Shown: positions 1-7,049, counted from the stretch's first letter. The stretch is 7,533 nt of DNA from Paenibacillaceae bacterium (GCA_020697475.1 JAJFMO010000252.1:1-7533), one strand, 5' to 3'. Notes: generated from the letters alone by a model not told the origin. Translations and numbers: made by a program.

Positions 1-2
1 TA

Positions 3-1049
3 AATGGCGGGACTGTTTATTCTGCAGTGGCTGCGGCTGATGGCAGTTTTACTGTATCCCTCAGCCCTAATATATTGGCACCTGGCGATGTGGTATCGAT
101 AACTGCACAATCGAATGATCCGAGCAAAGGTGTAAGTCCCGCTGTAACATACACCGTTCCGGGAAGAACGGCTATTCCGATCATTACTCCTTTGCTAAGG
201 GCGAATTATACGGTGGTCAAAGGAACTTCCGAAGCAAGTGCGCATATTGTAATCACCATCAATGGAGGGTCGACGACGTATGAAGGGGACGCATCGTCAG
301 CAGGGGCGTATTCGATCAACGTACCGTTGTTAAACCAGAATGACACGGTTAAAGTAACGGCCAAAGCTTCCAGCAAATCGACCAGTTACCCTGCTACGAT
401 GGTTGTCGAAGCAGCGTCTTCAAATCCGCCAGCCAGCGACAGCGGCGTTGTGCTAGACGTCGCCCCGGACGGGCAAACGGTTATTGGTTTCCAGGATGTA
501 TACACGACCACGAATCAGCTGGTGATCACGTCCGGGCTGGGATCCTACAGTACCGACAGCAATATCGATTTGGTGGCCGCACAGGGGATCACCATTCAAA
601 GCGGAGTTTCTTTGACAACAACCAATACGGGCAGCGGATCAGGACTAAGTTTAACAACAACCGGCGGAGATGTCGTTGTCAACAACGCCAGCCTGACCAA
701 CTCCGGGAGCAGTAGTTTCAGTACGATCGAAATAGACTCAGCGGGCAATGTGTATTTGCAAGGGGCGGTACTTTCGGCGGAACGAACAATTACGATCAAA
801 GCAGCAGGGAATATTTACCTGGACAATGCCGTGTTTGATGTTAAGCAAAATGCTGCAATTATACTTCAATTAACTTCGTCGAGCGGGGTCATCACAGTTA
901 GTGGATTAAAGCTAAGCATGGATGCCGATGCATCAATTCCGACGACTCCGGCGCCAGGGGCGAAAGTGTGCGGGGTGATGTCGAACACGAGCACCGGGGG
1001 AATCAAAGTGAACGGCGGGTCCGCAAGTAAAAGCTTTACTTGCAATTAG
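3..1049 (+). CDS. C-terminal part of an Ig-like repeat surface/secreted protein (5' end outside the window)
   Basis: The reading frame is open from the left edge, so the gene starts outside the window; the GTG at 27 is an internal valine. About 348 residues are visible. Two tandem Ig-like segments can be aligned by eye: residues 1-55, beginning NGGTVYSAVAAADGSFTVSL, and about 60-135, with INGGSTTYEGDASSAGAYSI. Both show the NGG...ADGSF/AGAYS...GD.V.ITA/DTVKVTA pattern of bacterial Ig-like (Big_6-like) domains of extracellular proteins. A short Pro/Ser linker follows (SSNPPASDSG), then a Thr/Ser/Gly/Val-rich beta-strand region resembling the beta-helix of filamentous haemagglutinin-type proteins, with imperfect G-[DN]-[VI] rungs at 666, 744 and 807. 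No LPXTG motif, SLH domain or membrane tail ends the protein. The only two cysteines lie in the last 30 residues. Function is unknown; adhesion or a cell-wall role is inference. The stop TAG overlaps the stop of the convergent gene. Confidence 0.8.
   Translation, partial: NGGTVYSAVAAADGSFTVSLSPNILAPGDVVSITAQSNDPSKGVSPAVTYTVPGRTAIPIITPLLRANYTVVKGTSEASAHIVITINGGSTTYEGDASSAGAYSINVPLLNQNDTVKVTAKASSKSTSYPATMVVEAASSNPPASDSGVVLDVAPDGQTVIGFQDVYTTTNQLVITSGLGSYSTDSNIDLVAAQGITIQSGVSLTTTNTGSGSGLSLTTTGGDVVVNNASLTNSGSSSFSTIEIDSAGNVYLQGAVLSAERTITIKAAGNIYLDNAVFDVKQNAAIILQLTSSSGVITVSGLKLSMDADASIPTTPAPGAKVCGVMSNTSTGGIKVNGGSASKSFTCN
1023..1043. repeat. Perfect 9-bp inverted repeat at a convergent gene end
   Basis: GCAAGTAAA (1023-1031) and TTTACTTGC (1035-1043) are exact reverse complements around a 3-base AGC loop. 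The repeat covers the last codons of the left-hand plus-strand gene and ends 3 bp before the stop codon of the opposing minus-strand gene. No T-run follows on either strand, so it is not a standard intrinsic terminator. It may be a bidirectional mRNA 3'-end stem-loop. Confidence 0.6.
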
Positions 1050-2291
1050 GATGCTGGATTTTCTGTGGCACCATCCTTGGACCAACCGTAACACATCCCA
1101 AGTATCATCCAGTAGAATGGCGCGACGGCGATAACGCTGATGTTGAAGAAAGCCTGTATAACGTAGCCAATTACTGCGGCTAATAAGCCCGCTTGAATCA
1201 GTCTTCGTCGACTTGACTCTTGGGGGCTGTTTGCCATTTCAATAGTTGCGACAGGTAACGAAGAGGGATTCTCCACTCTCATACAGAAGCTCCATCCGGA
1301 CCATAAGACAATCCCGACCAGCGATAAGTATGCTAGCAAAGTGGGAACGCCCATCGTTACGGCAATTTGCAAGTATTCGTTGTGAGCTTTGTCTACAACA
1401 GCATTTTCATTGCCTAAATAAATTTTATTCTCTTCTTTGTTGATCGGAAATACCCTGGCTAAAGAATCCGGTCCGGATCCGTGCCAGAAATAGACCGGGA
1501 TTAACGGAATCGTCTTCCTCCATATGTACCAACGGTTAGCCCCCGCATGGTCGTCTCCATCGACCGCCTGCTTTACATTTCCAAGAATAGAATTGTTTAA
1601 GAACGATGTACATCGTGAGGAAACCGCCCATTGCGATGGCACCAAGCCAGGCACTGCGGGTTTCTGTATAAATCAAAGCCATAAATTGAATGGAAATGAC
1701 AACCAAACATATTAGAATTTTGATTTTATTTGATGACGTTAAATATAAGGTTGCAGCGATTGCGAGAAACAGCACAAGGTAACTCCCGAAAAAATTCGGA
1801 TTGTTGAAAAATCCGAAACTTCGGGTACCTGAGGCTGCAACCAGGGGTCGCAGAATAGAATCAAGATGGAAATGTTGCAAGACACCATAGATAGAAACAA
1901 TTGCAGAACTTGCTGACATCGCCCACATTACTGCTGTATATCGATGCACGGGTACGTATCTCGAAGCGAAGAAAAAAAGAGAGACATAGGCTATGATTGC
2001 AAGCAGGCCCTCGGCGCGGAACAAATTTCCGTATAACGCTGAAACAAAGTCTTCGGATAGTATAGCGGACAACCATACAAGGACTATGAATGTGATTGCC
2101 GCCCATTCTCCAGGACGGAATCGGCCGAATGCAAAACCGGATCTGAGCCATTTCCACGAAAACAATATCCACCATATTGCAAGGAATCCGTCAAGGTATT
2201 TAGCTTTCACCACCATGTAATGTGGCATTATGTCTTTGGGATAGATCATAAAAGCGAATAATACGGCGAATGCGAGAAGAGCGGGATACAA
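1046..2291 (-). pseudogene. Frameshifted O-antigen ligase / Wzy-type polysaccharide polymerase
   Basis: Two minus-strand frames together encode one O-antigen ligase-family membrane protein. The 5' part (TTG at 2291 to a stop at 1536, 251 codons) has about eight hydrophobic segments, near residues 3-18, 34-46, 63-79, 95-110, 117-138, 167-185, 190-207 and 214-231. It carries the family-typical GTRSFGFFNNPNFFGSYL (155-172) and TETRSAWLG (209-217). The protein continues in another frame from about 1597 to 1046 with GANRWYIWRKTIPLI, GSGPDSL and the conserved HNEYLQIAVTMGVP, then further membrane segments. The frame change falls at about 1585-1605. The linking loop or helix expected between TRSAWLG...IVLK and SILGNVKQ looks too short, which suggests a deletion as well as a frameshift. 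Intact homologues act at the outer face of the membrane, ligating or polymerising glycan repeat units. A sequencing error could explain the frameshift but not missing residues. No good ribosome site precedes TTG 2291, so the true start may lie further upstream. The stop overlaps the convergent gene by 4 bp. Confidence 0.75.
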
Positions 2292-2294
2292 GGA

Positions 2295-2558
2295 TCAACC
2301 AACTTTCAAAAGGAGTAGGCAGAAAAATTCGAATACGGGCAAGTTGAGACTGTCAAATAGATCTGGGTTCAGTGTCTTAACGGTGTATAAGCACAAGGCA
2401 GCCAAACTAACACCTAGCACGATCCCGGCGAGAATGTAAAAAGGGTAGCTTGTTAGCCACTTCAAATTTTGCTGTGCCCAGGGAGTATTGGAAATCATGA
2501 TGGCGATCAGGCAAGCGGCCAAAGCAATACTAAAATCGATCATTGGCATAGCAGACAT
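2295..2558 (-). CDS. Small hydrophobic membrane protein, or detached N-terminus of the downstream polymerase
   Basis: I do not recognise this 87-residue product. It has two clear membrane segments (about residues 8-24 and 38-58) and a third hydrophobic stretch at the very end (FEFFCLLLL, about 76-84). A purine-rich AGAGGAA abuts the ATG at 2558 and is better spaced (about 11 bases) for the in-frame ATG at 2549, so the start may be MPMIDFS. Its TGA (2297-2295) lies in the same frame as the polymerase ORF that begins two codons later at TTG 2291, and that TTG has no convincing ribosome site. It could therefore be the N-terminal part of the polymerase, separated by a nonsense mutation, or a small separate gene in the same operon. 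The sequence alone does not decide this. Confidence 0.4.
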   Translation of the reverse strand: MSAMPMIDFSIALAACLIAIMISNTPWAQQNLKWLTSYPFYILAGIVLGVSLAALCLYTVKTLNPDLFDSLNLPVFEFFCLLLLKVG

Positions 2559-2603
2559 TTCCTCTCAAGGCGCCAACGCAGTCTGAACGCCTTCTAGCCC
2601 TCT

Positions 2604-2609
2604 ATTCTA
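2604..2609 (-). promoter_or_regulatory. Extended -10 promoter for the minus-strand membrane-protein genes
   Basis: Read on the minus strand, TGGTAGAAT is an extended -10 (TGn plus TAGAAT, one mismatch to TATAAT). No good -35 is visible at the right distance, as is common with extended -10 promoters. Transcription would begin about 40 bases before the ATG at 2558. This is a prediction from base pattern alone. Confidence 0.4.
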
Positions 2610-2657
2610 CCACAATATACAAGGTGAGAAGGACGATTTTAACGAAATTTAATGCTG

Positions 2658-2686
2658 TTGCAAGGCGAACGTCTGTGTGGTAATCT
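2658..2686 (+). promoter_or_regulatory. Possible sigma-A promoter of mrfA-mrfB
   Basis: TTGCAA (2658-2663, 4 of 6 to TTGACA) is followed by exactly 17 bases and then TAATCT (2681-2686), a weak -10 supported by an upstream TG (TGGTAATCT). Transcription would start about 35 bases before the preferred ATG at 2727. The spacer contains a LexA-like sequence, described separately. Confidence 0.35.
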
Positions 2687-2704
2687 TAAGGAAACAAACG
2701 TTCC
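2666..2704 (+). promoter_or_regulatory. Two LexA-like (DinR box) candidates upstream of mrfA
   Basis: The Bacillus LexA operator is CGAACRNRYGTTYG. At 2666-2679 the sequence is CGAACGTCTGTGTG, which matches all but two of the specified positions and has an intact left half. At 2691-2704 the sequence is GAAACAAACGTTCC, with three mismatches and an intact GTTC right half. Box one lies between the predicted -35 and -10, and box two just after the predicted start point; both are typical operator positions. Neither is a perfect site, so binding is only a hypothesis. Confidence 0.3.
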
Positions 2705-2711
2705 TGAATTT

Positions 2712-2717
2712 GGAGTG
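2712..2717 (+). promoter_or_regulatory. mrfA: Ribosome binding site fixing the mrfA start
   Basis: GGAGTG lies nine bases before the ATG at 2727. The earlier in-frame ATG at 2652 has only an A/T-rich, unsuitable sequence before it and would place the predicted promoter inside the gene, so 2727 is preferred. Confidence 0.6.
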
Positions 2718-2726
2718 AATGGTACA

Positions 2727-5012
2727 ATGAACGGGTTAACCGGCAAAGTGTCTTCCGTTGAAGAGATGATTCGTCTTATTCAGGCGACCCCGGAACTAAT
2801 GAGCCAAGTCACCTGCTGGCATACGATTCCGCCTCGCGAGGCGAGGTATGAGCCTTTCCCGAGCGGGCTGGACCCGCGAATCCGTGGCGCCTTGCAGCAG
2901 AAGGGGATCGACCGGTTATATAAGCATCAGGCGGAAGCGTTCACGGCGGTGCAAGCGGGCGGTCACGTAGTCGCAGTCACCCCAACCGCATCGGGTAAGA
3001 CGCTGTGCTACAATTTGCCGGTGCTGCAACAACTGTTGACCGATGAACGTTCGCGCGCGCTGTATTTATTTCCGACGAAGGCACTGGCCCAGGATCAAGT
3101 CGCAGAACTTCACGGATTGTCGGAACGTATGGGCGCGGATTTGAAGACGCACACGTACGATGGAGATACTCCGCCGACGGTCCGACAAGCGATTCGCAAC
3201 GCCGGTCATATCGTCGTTACCAACCCGGATATGCTGCACTCCGCCATTTTGCCGCATCATACGAAGTGGGTGAAGCTGTTTGAGAATTTGCGCTTTATCG
3301 TCATCGACGAAGTGCATACTTACCGTGGCGTTTTCGGCAGCCACGTCGCCAACGTAATTCGCAGGTTGCGTAGAATATGCCGTTTCTACGGCTCGTCGCC
3401 GCAGTTTATTTGCGCATCGGCAACAATCGATAATCCGGCGGAACATACATGCCGGCTGATCGGCGCACCGGTCAGGCTGATCGACAACAATGGCGCCCCT
3501 TCCGGGGAGAAGCATTTCGTGTTCTATAATCCACCGGTAGTGAACCGGCAGTTGGGCATTCGTAAGTCCAGTGTGCTCGAGTCGACGAAGATCGCCACAT
3601 TCCTGCTCAAGCGCGGCATCCAGACGATCGTGTTCGCCCGCAGTCGAGTGCGCGTTGAAATATTGCTCACCTATTTGCAGGATCTGGTGAAGCATGAGCT
3701 CGGCAGCAAATCGATTCGCGGGTATCGCGGAGGGTACTTGCCCAAGCAACGCCGGGAGATTGAAAGCGGATTGCGCAGCGGGGAGATTCGCGGTGTCGTC
3801 AGCACCAACGCGCTGGAGCTCGGGATCGATATCGGGCAATTGCAGGCTTGCGTGCTGAACGGGTATCCCGGGACAATTGCGAGCGTTTGGCAGCAATCCG
3901 GCCGGGCCGGGCGGAGACAGGAGAGCTCGCTGACGTTTCTGGTGGCGAGCAGCAACCCGTTGGATCAATATATCATCCAGAACCCCGGGTATTTCTTTGA
4001 ACGCTCGCCGGAACGGGCATTGATCGAACCGGATAATTTAATTATCCTCGTCGACCATGTGAAGTGCGCCGCTTACGAATTACCGTTCGAGGAAGGAGAA
4101 CAGTTCGGCGAAGGGAAGCTCGACGATCTGCTGGAGTTTCTTGTGGAAGAGCGGATTTTGCATCAAGCCGGCGGGCGCTGGTATTGGATGGAGCAGTCGT
4201 TTCCCGCTCACGACATCTCACTCCGGTCGGCAGCGCAAGAAAATTTCGTAATTGTCGATACGACGAACGGCAGCCGGGTACTGGGAGAGGTCGACCGATT
4301 CAGCGCACCGACGTTGATTCATGAAGAGGCGATCTATATCCATGAAGGCGTGCAATTCCAAGTGGAGAAGCTGGACTACGAGGAGAAGAAAGCGTACGTC
4401 CGGGAAGTCAGCGTCGATTATTTCACCGACGCCTCGCTCGCCGTACAATTGCAGGTGTTGCAGGTGCATCAAGAACAAACCGGCGGCGGATTGGAGAGGC
4501 AGTACGGGGAGGTGGCGATTCGCGCCAAACCGACCATTTTCAAAAAAATTCGCTTGAGAACTCACGAGAACGTAGGCTATGGCCAAATCCATTTGCCGGA
4601 AGAGGAGCTGCATACGAACGGGTATTGGTTCACGATACCGGAACATTGGGTGAACGGTCGAAGCCATGACGAGATCCAATCCGCCTTGCTCGGACTGTCC
4701 AACATTCTGGTGCATATCGCCCCGCTCTATCTTATGTGTGATCCGCAGGACGTCCGCGTCGTGCCGCAGGTGAGGGCGGTGCACAACAAGCGGCCGACGA
4801 TTTATCTGTACGACCGGTATCCGGGAGGGGTCGGTTTGAGCGAGCGGCTGTTCGAGCTTCACGACGACTTGATGTCTCAAGCACATCGTCTGTTTACCGG
4901 ATGCGGCTGTATGGCGGGCTGTCCGGCCTGCGTGGGGCCAGTGGAGGAAGTCGGGATGACGGGGAAAACGTTGGCCGGTGAATTGCTGGGAAGAATGGGG
5001 GGAGCCCGATGA
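2727..5012 (+). CDS. mrfA: MrfA (YprA), SF2 DEAD/DEAH-box DNA repair helicase with Cys4 zinc site
   Basis: The 761-residue product closely resembles Bacillus subtilis MrfA (formerly YprA, about 750 residues), an ATP-driven DNA helicase that works with the exonuclease MrfB to remove mitomycin C lesions independently of UvrABC. Residue numbers are from the ATG at 2727. An HQAEAF stretch (about 67-72) precedes Walker A TPTASGKT (85-92). The DExH box is DEVH (194-197), motif III is SAT (231-233), and the RecA-like domain 2 contains STNALELGIDIGQLQ (about 359-373) and motif VI QQSGRAGR (389-396). The C-terminal half is the DUF1998/MZB region. It ends in C-x-C-x3-C-x2-C (726, 728, 732, 735), the four cysteines that bind zinc in the Bacillus protein. 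All key motifs look intact. The stop overlaps the mrfB start (ATGA), indicating translational coupling. Long minus-strand frames inside this gene are antisense shadows. Confidence 0.96.
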   Translation: MNGLTGKVSSVEEMIRLIQATPELMSQVTCWHTIPPREARYEPFPSGLDPRIRGALQQKGIDRLYKHQAEAFTAVQAGGHVVAVTPTASGKTLCYNLPVLQQLLTDERSRALYLFPTKALAQDQVAELHGLSERMGADLKTHTYDGDTPPTVRQAIRNAGHIVVTNPDMLHSAILPHHTKWVKLFENLRFIVIDEVHTYRGVFGSHVANVIRRLRRICRFYGSSPQFICASATIDNPAEHTCRLIGAPVRLIDNNGAPSGEKHFVFYNPPVVNRQLGIRKSSVLESTKIATFLLKRGIQTIVFARSRVRVEILLTYLQDLVKHELGSKSIRGYRGGYLPKQRREIESGLRSGEIRGVVSTNALELGIDIGQLQACVLNGYPGTIASVWQQSGRAGRRQESSLTFLVASSNPLDQYIIQNPGYFFERSPERALIEPDNLIILVDHVKCAAYELPFEEGEQFGEGKLDDLLEFLVEERILHQAGGRWYWMEQSFPAHDISLRSAAQENFVIVDTTNGSRVLGEVDRFSAPTLIHEEAIYIHEGVQFQVEKLDYEEKKAYVREVSVDYFTDASLAVQLQVLQVHQEQTGGGLERQYGEVAIRAKPTIFKKIRLRTHENVGYGQIHLPEEELHTNGYWFTIPEHWVNGRSHDEIQSALLGLSNILVHIAPLYLMCDPQDVRVVPQVRAVHNKRPTIYLYDRYPGGVGLSERLFELHDDLMSQAHRLFTGCGCMAGCPACVGPVEEVGMTGKTLAGELLGRMGGAR
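4997..5004 (+). promoter_or_regulatory. mrfB: Ribosome binding site of mrfB inside the mrfA end
   Basis: GGGGGGAG lies four bases before the ATG at 5009, within the last codons of mrfA. Together with the ATGA stop-start overlap this supports coupled translation of the two repair proteins. Confidence 0.7.
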
Positions 5013-6289
5013 GCGAACGGTTGGCACGACTGCGCAGGCTTACTTCGGGGAGAGGCGAAGCTCAGCTGGGTAAGCGCGATAACGCGCCGCTTTCAAGACC
5101 GTCCAGTGAACCTTGGAACGCTTGGGGTGCCGAGGTTGTACATAATCGCATCGGGGAGTATGTCCTCAGAAGTGTTGCCTACCCGTTGGATCATCGCCAT
5201 GGCCACCGCCCATTGAACGAAATTATCGGCCGCAGCCGCACCTTATCGGTGCTGTCTTCACAAGCTTCCGAAGTTGTAGAGGGACATGAGCGCCTATTAT
5301 TTCTCGATACCGAGACGACAGGACTCGGGGTCGGAACGGGCAATCTGGCATTCATGGTCGGAATCGGATTTTTCACGTCGGAGGAATTTATCGTTGAACA
5401 ATATTTTTTGCGCAGCCCAGCTGAAGAAGCCGCGATGCTGCACGACTTGCGCCATAGAATGAGCGGTTTCACTCATCTGGTTACTTTTAACGGGCGATCC
5501 TTTGATTGGCCGATTCTGCTTAATCGGTTCGTGATGCATCGTATGAGGGGAGAGCACGAAACAATCGCTCATATCGACTGTTTATACCCTGCCCGTAGCT
5601 TATGGAAGCACGTTCTTCCGAATTGCAGGCTGGGGATGGTGGAACAAAGCCGGCTTGGATTTTTCCGCCTCGATGATGTCCCCGGTTCCATGGCTCCTAC
5701 GCTTTACTTGAAATATTTGCACGATGGCCGGGCACAATTTTTGAAGGGCGTGTTTTTGCACAACGAAGCCGACGTGGTATCATTGGCCGCGTTGTCCGCT
5801 CATTTCTCCATGCTGCTGACCGACGGCGGCGACTTCGATTCACTTAAGATGAATTCCGAAGAATTGTACAGATTGGGGCTGTGGTACGATAAGGTTAACA
5901 AGCCGGAACTGGCCAGGCGATGCATGGAGGAGCTGATTACTTGCGCCTGGTACGGGGAATACGCATTGCTTCCGAATTTGGCTGCTTGGTGCAAAAAATC
6001 CCGTCTGCACGATCAGGCAGCGAGATTATGGAAACGGCATATGGAAGTTTCTTCGGCGAGATCGATGGATTACAGTGTATGTATCGAATTGTCGATGTAT
6101 CATGAACATCATGACAAAAATTATGGCGAAGCTTTGGAATACGCGGAAGAAGCTTTGCGCAGACTTCGTCGACGGGCAGCGTTGAGGAGAACCGATAAGG
6201 AGTCCGAGCGCTTGCAGATTGAGCGACGGATCAACCGGCTACGCAAGAAGGCGCTGAACCAGGCGAAGCGAATAAGCTTACTTGGATAA
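5009..6289 (+). CDS. mrfB: MrfB (YprB), DEDDh 3'-5' exonuclease with C-terminal helical repeats
   Basis: The 426-residue product matches the YprB/MrfB family, the metal-dependent exonuclease partner of MrfA in mitomycin-lesion repair. The RNase H-like fold begins near residue 95. Motif I is FLDTETTGL, with Asp100 and Glu102; motif II is NGRSFDWP, with Asp166; motif III is HNEADVVSL, with His251 and Asp255, giving a complete DEDDh set. Before this, the family-typical SVAYPLDHRHG (about 55-65) is conserved. From about residue 283 onward the protein is helical and TPR-like, with repeats near EELYRLGLWYDK (284-295), LPNLAAWCKKS (321-331) and EALEYAEEALRRL (374-386), and a very basic Arg/Lys-rich end. 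The start ATG overlaps the mrfA stop. No terminator is visible between its TAA and the convergent pilZ gene 12 bp away. Confidence 0.94.
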   Translation: MSERLARLRRLTSGRGEAQLGKRDNAPLSRPSSEPWNAWGAEVVHNRIGEYVLRSVAYPLDHRHGHRPLNEIIGRSRTLSVLSSQASEVVEGHERLLFLDTETTGLGVGTGNLAFMVGIGFFTSEEFIVEQYFLRSPAEEAAMLHDLRHRMSGFTHLVTFNGRSFDWPILLNRFVMHRMRGEHETIAHIDCLYPARSLWKHVLPNCRLGMVEQSRLGFFRLDDVPGSMAPTLYLKYLHDGRAQFLKGVFLHNEADVVSLAALSAHFSMLLTDGGDFDSLKMNSEELYRLGLWYDKVNKPELARRCMEELITCAWYGEYALLPNLAAWCKKSRLHDQAARLWKRHMEVSSARSMDYSVCIELSMYHEHHDKNYGEALEYAEEALRRLRRRAALRRTDKESERLQIERRINRLRKKALNQAKRISLLG

Positions 6290-6301
6290 TAGGGGGGAAT
6301 G

Positions 6302-6952
6302 TTATGACAACAACTTATTCCTCTTGGCTTCAACTCGATGATGGACTTGCCTCATCAGAATGTACGCCCTTAAACTGTTCATCGTCTTGGGTGACAGATC
6401 GACGAATTTGACCCCGTAATATTGTCCGATTTCGGCCGGCTTGCTGTGAATGATTTCGATTCCCAGCAGTATTTTATTTTCAAAATTCATATCTACATAC
6501 ATCTTCTTATACGAGGGCAACGGGATTGCCGTATCGACGGTAAAACCGATTCCGCCCAGTCCGACGTTATTGACCAGAACTTCAAGCAATGGCTCGGAAT
6601 CCGGCTTCTGATACAAGAACGCATTCTGATTGACTTCGAACCGGGGAAAGGCACGTTTCTTCAGAAATAAACTCTGAATTTCTTGCGGAACGAGGAAAAG
6701 CAACGTCCCGTATTCTTTGGCGAACAACGACGTCATGAAATTCATAATTCCATATGAGGTGTAGATGACAAGCTTCACTTCGGAACCGAGCACAAGTTGA
6801 TTTGCCTCGGGTATCGTTACTTCCAACTCGATCAAATCGCCCTCTATATGGCTTATTTTTCCAGTGATTACGATATCGTTTCTCTGAATTACGGTAATGG
6901 AACCGACAAACTGTTCTTCTGTTACCGAAATCGTCTTGTTCTGATCCTGCAA
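6302..6952 (-). CDS. PilZ-domain c-di-GMP receptor, YpfA/YcgR-type flagellar brake
   Basis: From TTG 6952 the product has 216 residues, very close to Bacillus YpfA (DgrA), a c-di-GMP receptor that slows flagellar motility. Residues about 1-95 form the YcgR-type N-terminal beta domain (GSITVIQRNDIVITGKI, LGSEVKLVIYT). The PilZ domain follows, opening with KKRAFPRFEV, in which Arg100 and Arg104 make the RxxxR c-di-GMP motif. The second motif is NVGLGG (129-134), where the usual serine of (D/N)xSxxG is glycine, which may alter ligand affinity. The domain ends around YYGVKFVDLSPKTMNSLRAYI. TTG 6952 is chosen because GGAGGG lies six bases before it. The frame stays open to 7348, but that extension has no PilZ-like sequence and runs through the promoter and opposite the ABC gene. 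The gene converges on mrfB, and its stop lies 12 bp from the mrfB stop. Confidence 0.92.
   Translation of the reverse strand: MQDQNKTISVTEEQFVGSITVIQRNDIVITGKISHIEGDLIELEVTIPEANQLVLGSEVKLVIYTSYGIMNFMTSLFAKEYGTLLFLVPQEIQSLFLKKRAFPRFEVNQNAFLYQKPDSEPLLEVLVNNVGLGGIGFTVDTAIPLPSYKKMYVDMNFENKILLGIEIIHSKPAEIGQYYGVKFVDLSPKTMNSLRAYILMRQVHHRVEAKRNKLLS
6304..6411 (+). other. 35-codon ORF behind a strong ribosome site, antisense to the pilZ end
   Basis: Right after the mrfB stop, AGGGGGG (6291-6297) stands six bases before ATG 6304. This is a near-ideal ribosome site for a 35-residue frame ending in TGA at 6411 (MTTTYSSWLQLDD..., three tryptophans or tyrosines, two cysteines). It lies entirely opposite the 3' end of the PilZ gene. 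It may be a real short peptide, the remnant of a former third operon gene, or chance. I do not recognise the peptide. Confidence 0.2.
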
Positions 6953-6958
6953 TGCTAT

Positions 6959-6964
6959 CCCTCC
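6959..6964 (-). promoter_or_regulatory. Ribosome binding site fixing the TTG start of the PilZ gene
   Basis: On the minus strand GGAGGG is followed by six bases and TTG (6952-6950). It is the only strong Shine-Dalgarno sequence near the 5' end of the PilZ coding region, and it gives a protein of the family's usual length. Confidence 0.75.
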
Positions 6965-7007
6965 GGGTACCGACTGGCAAAAGATGCGGGTTGGTGGTAT
7001 CGTTACG

Positions 7008-7016
7008 ATTATATCA
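7008..7016 (-). promoter_or_regulatory. Extended -10 promoter of the PilZ gene
   Basis: The minus strand reads TGATATAAT, a perfect TATAAT (7013-7008) with the TGn extension at 7016-7014. No clear TTGACA is seen 17 bases upstream, which the extended -10 can compensate for. The predicted start point is about 50 bases before the TTG start codon. I see no clear sigma-D (flagellar) promoter. Confidence 0.55.
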
Positions 7017-7049
7017 AAATTTCCAGTATAGGTATAGACGAACGTGGAT

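Noticed and set aside
1246..1715. Short plus-strand ORFs opposite the polymerase gene
   Set aside because: They are antisense to recognisable polymerase coding sequence and show no features of their own.
2652..2726. Earlier ATG for mrfA at 2652
   Set aside because: It has no ribosome site, the extra 25 residues do not resemble the family, and the likely promoter and LexA-like boxes would then lie inside the gene.
3066..3968. 300-codon minus-strand ORF inside mrfA
   Set aside because: It lies fully antisense to highly conserved helicase motifs, has low-complexity Arg/Leu/Gln-rich composition and no family resemblance. It is a shadow of a GC-rich gene.
4218..5027. 269-codon minus-strand ORF opposite the mrfA end
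   Set aside because: It is antisense to the conserved MrfA C-terminus, its composition is rich in His, Arg and Gln, and no recognisable domain is present.
6270..6283. AAGCTT-centred palindrome near the mrfB stop as a terminator
   Set aside because: It is a short loopless palindrome (TAAGCTTA) within coding sequence and no T-run follows.
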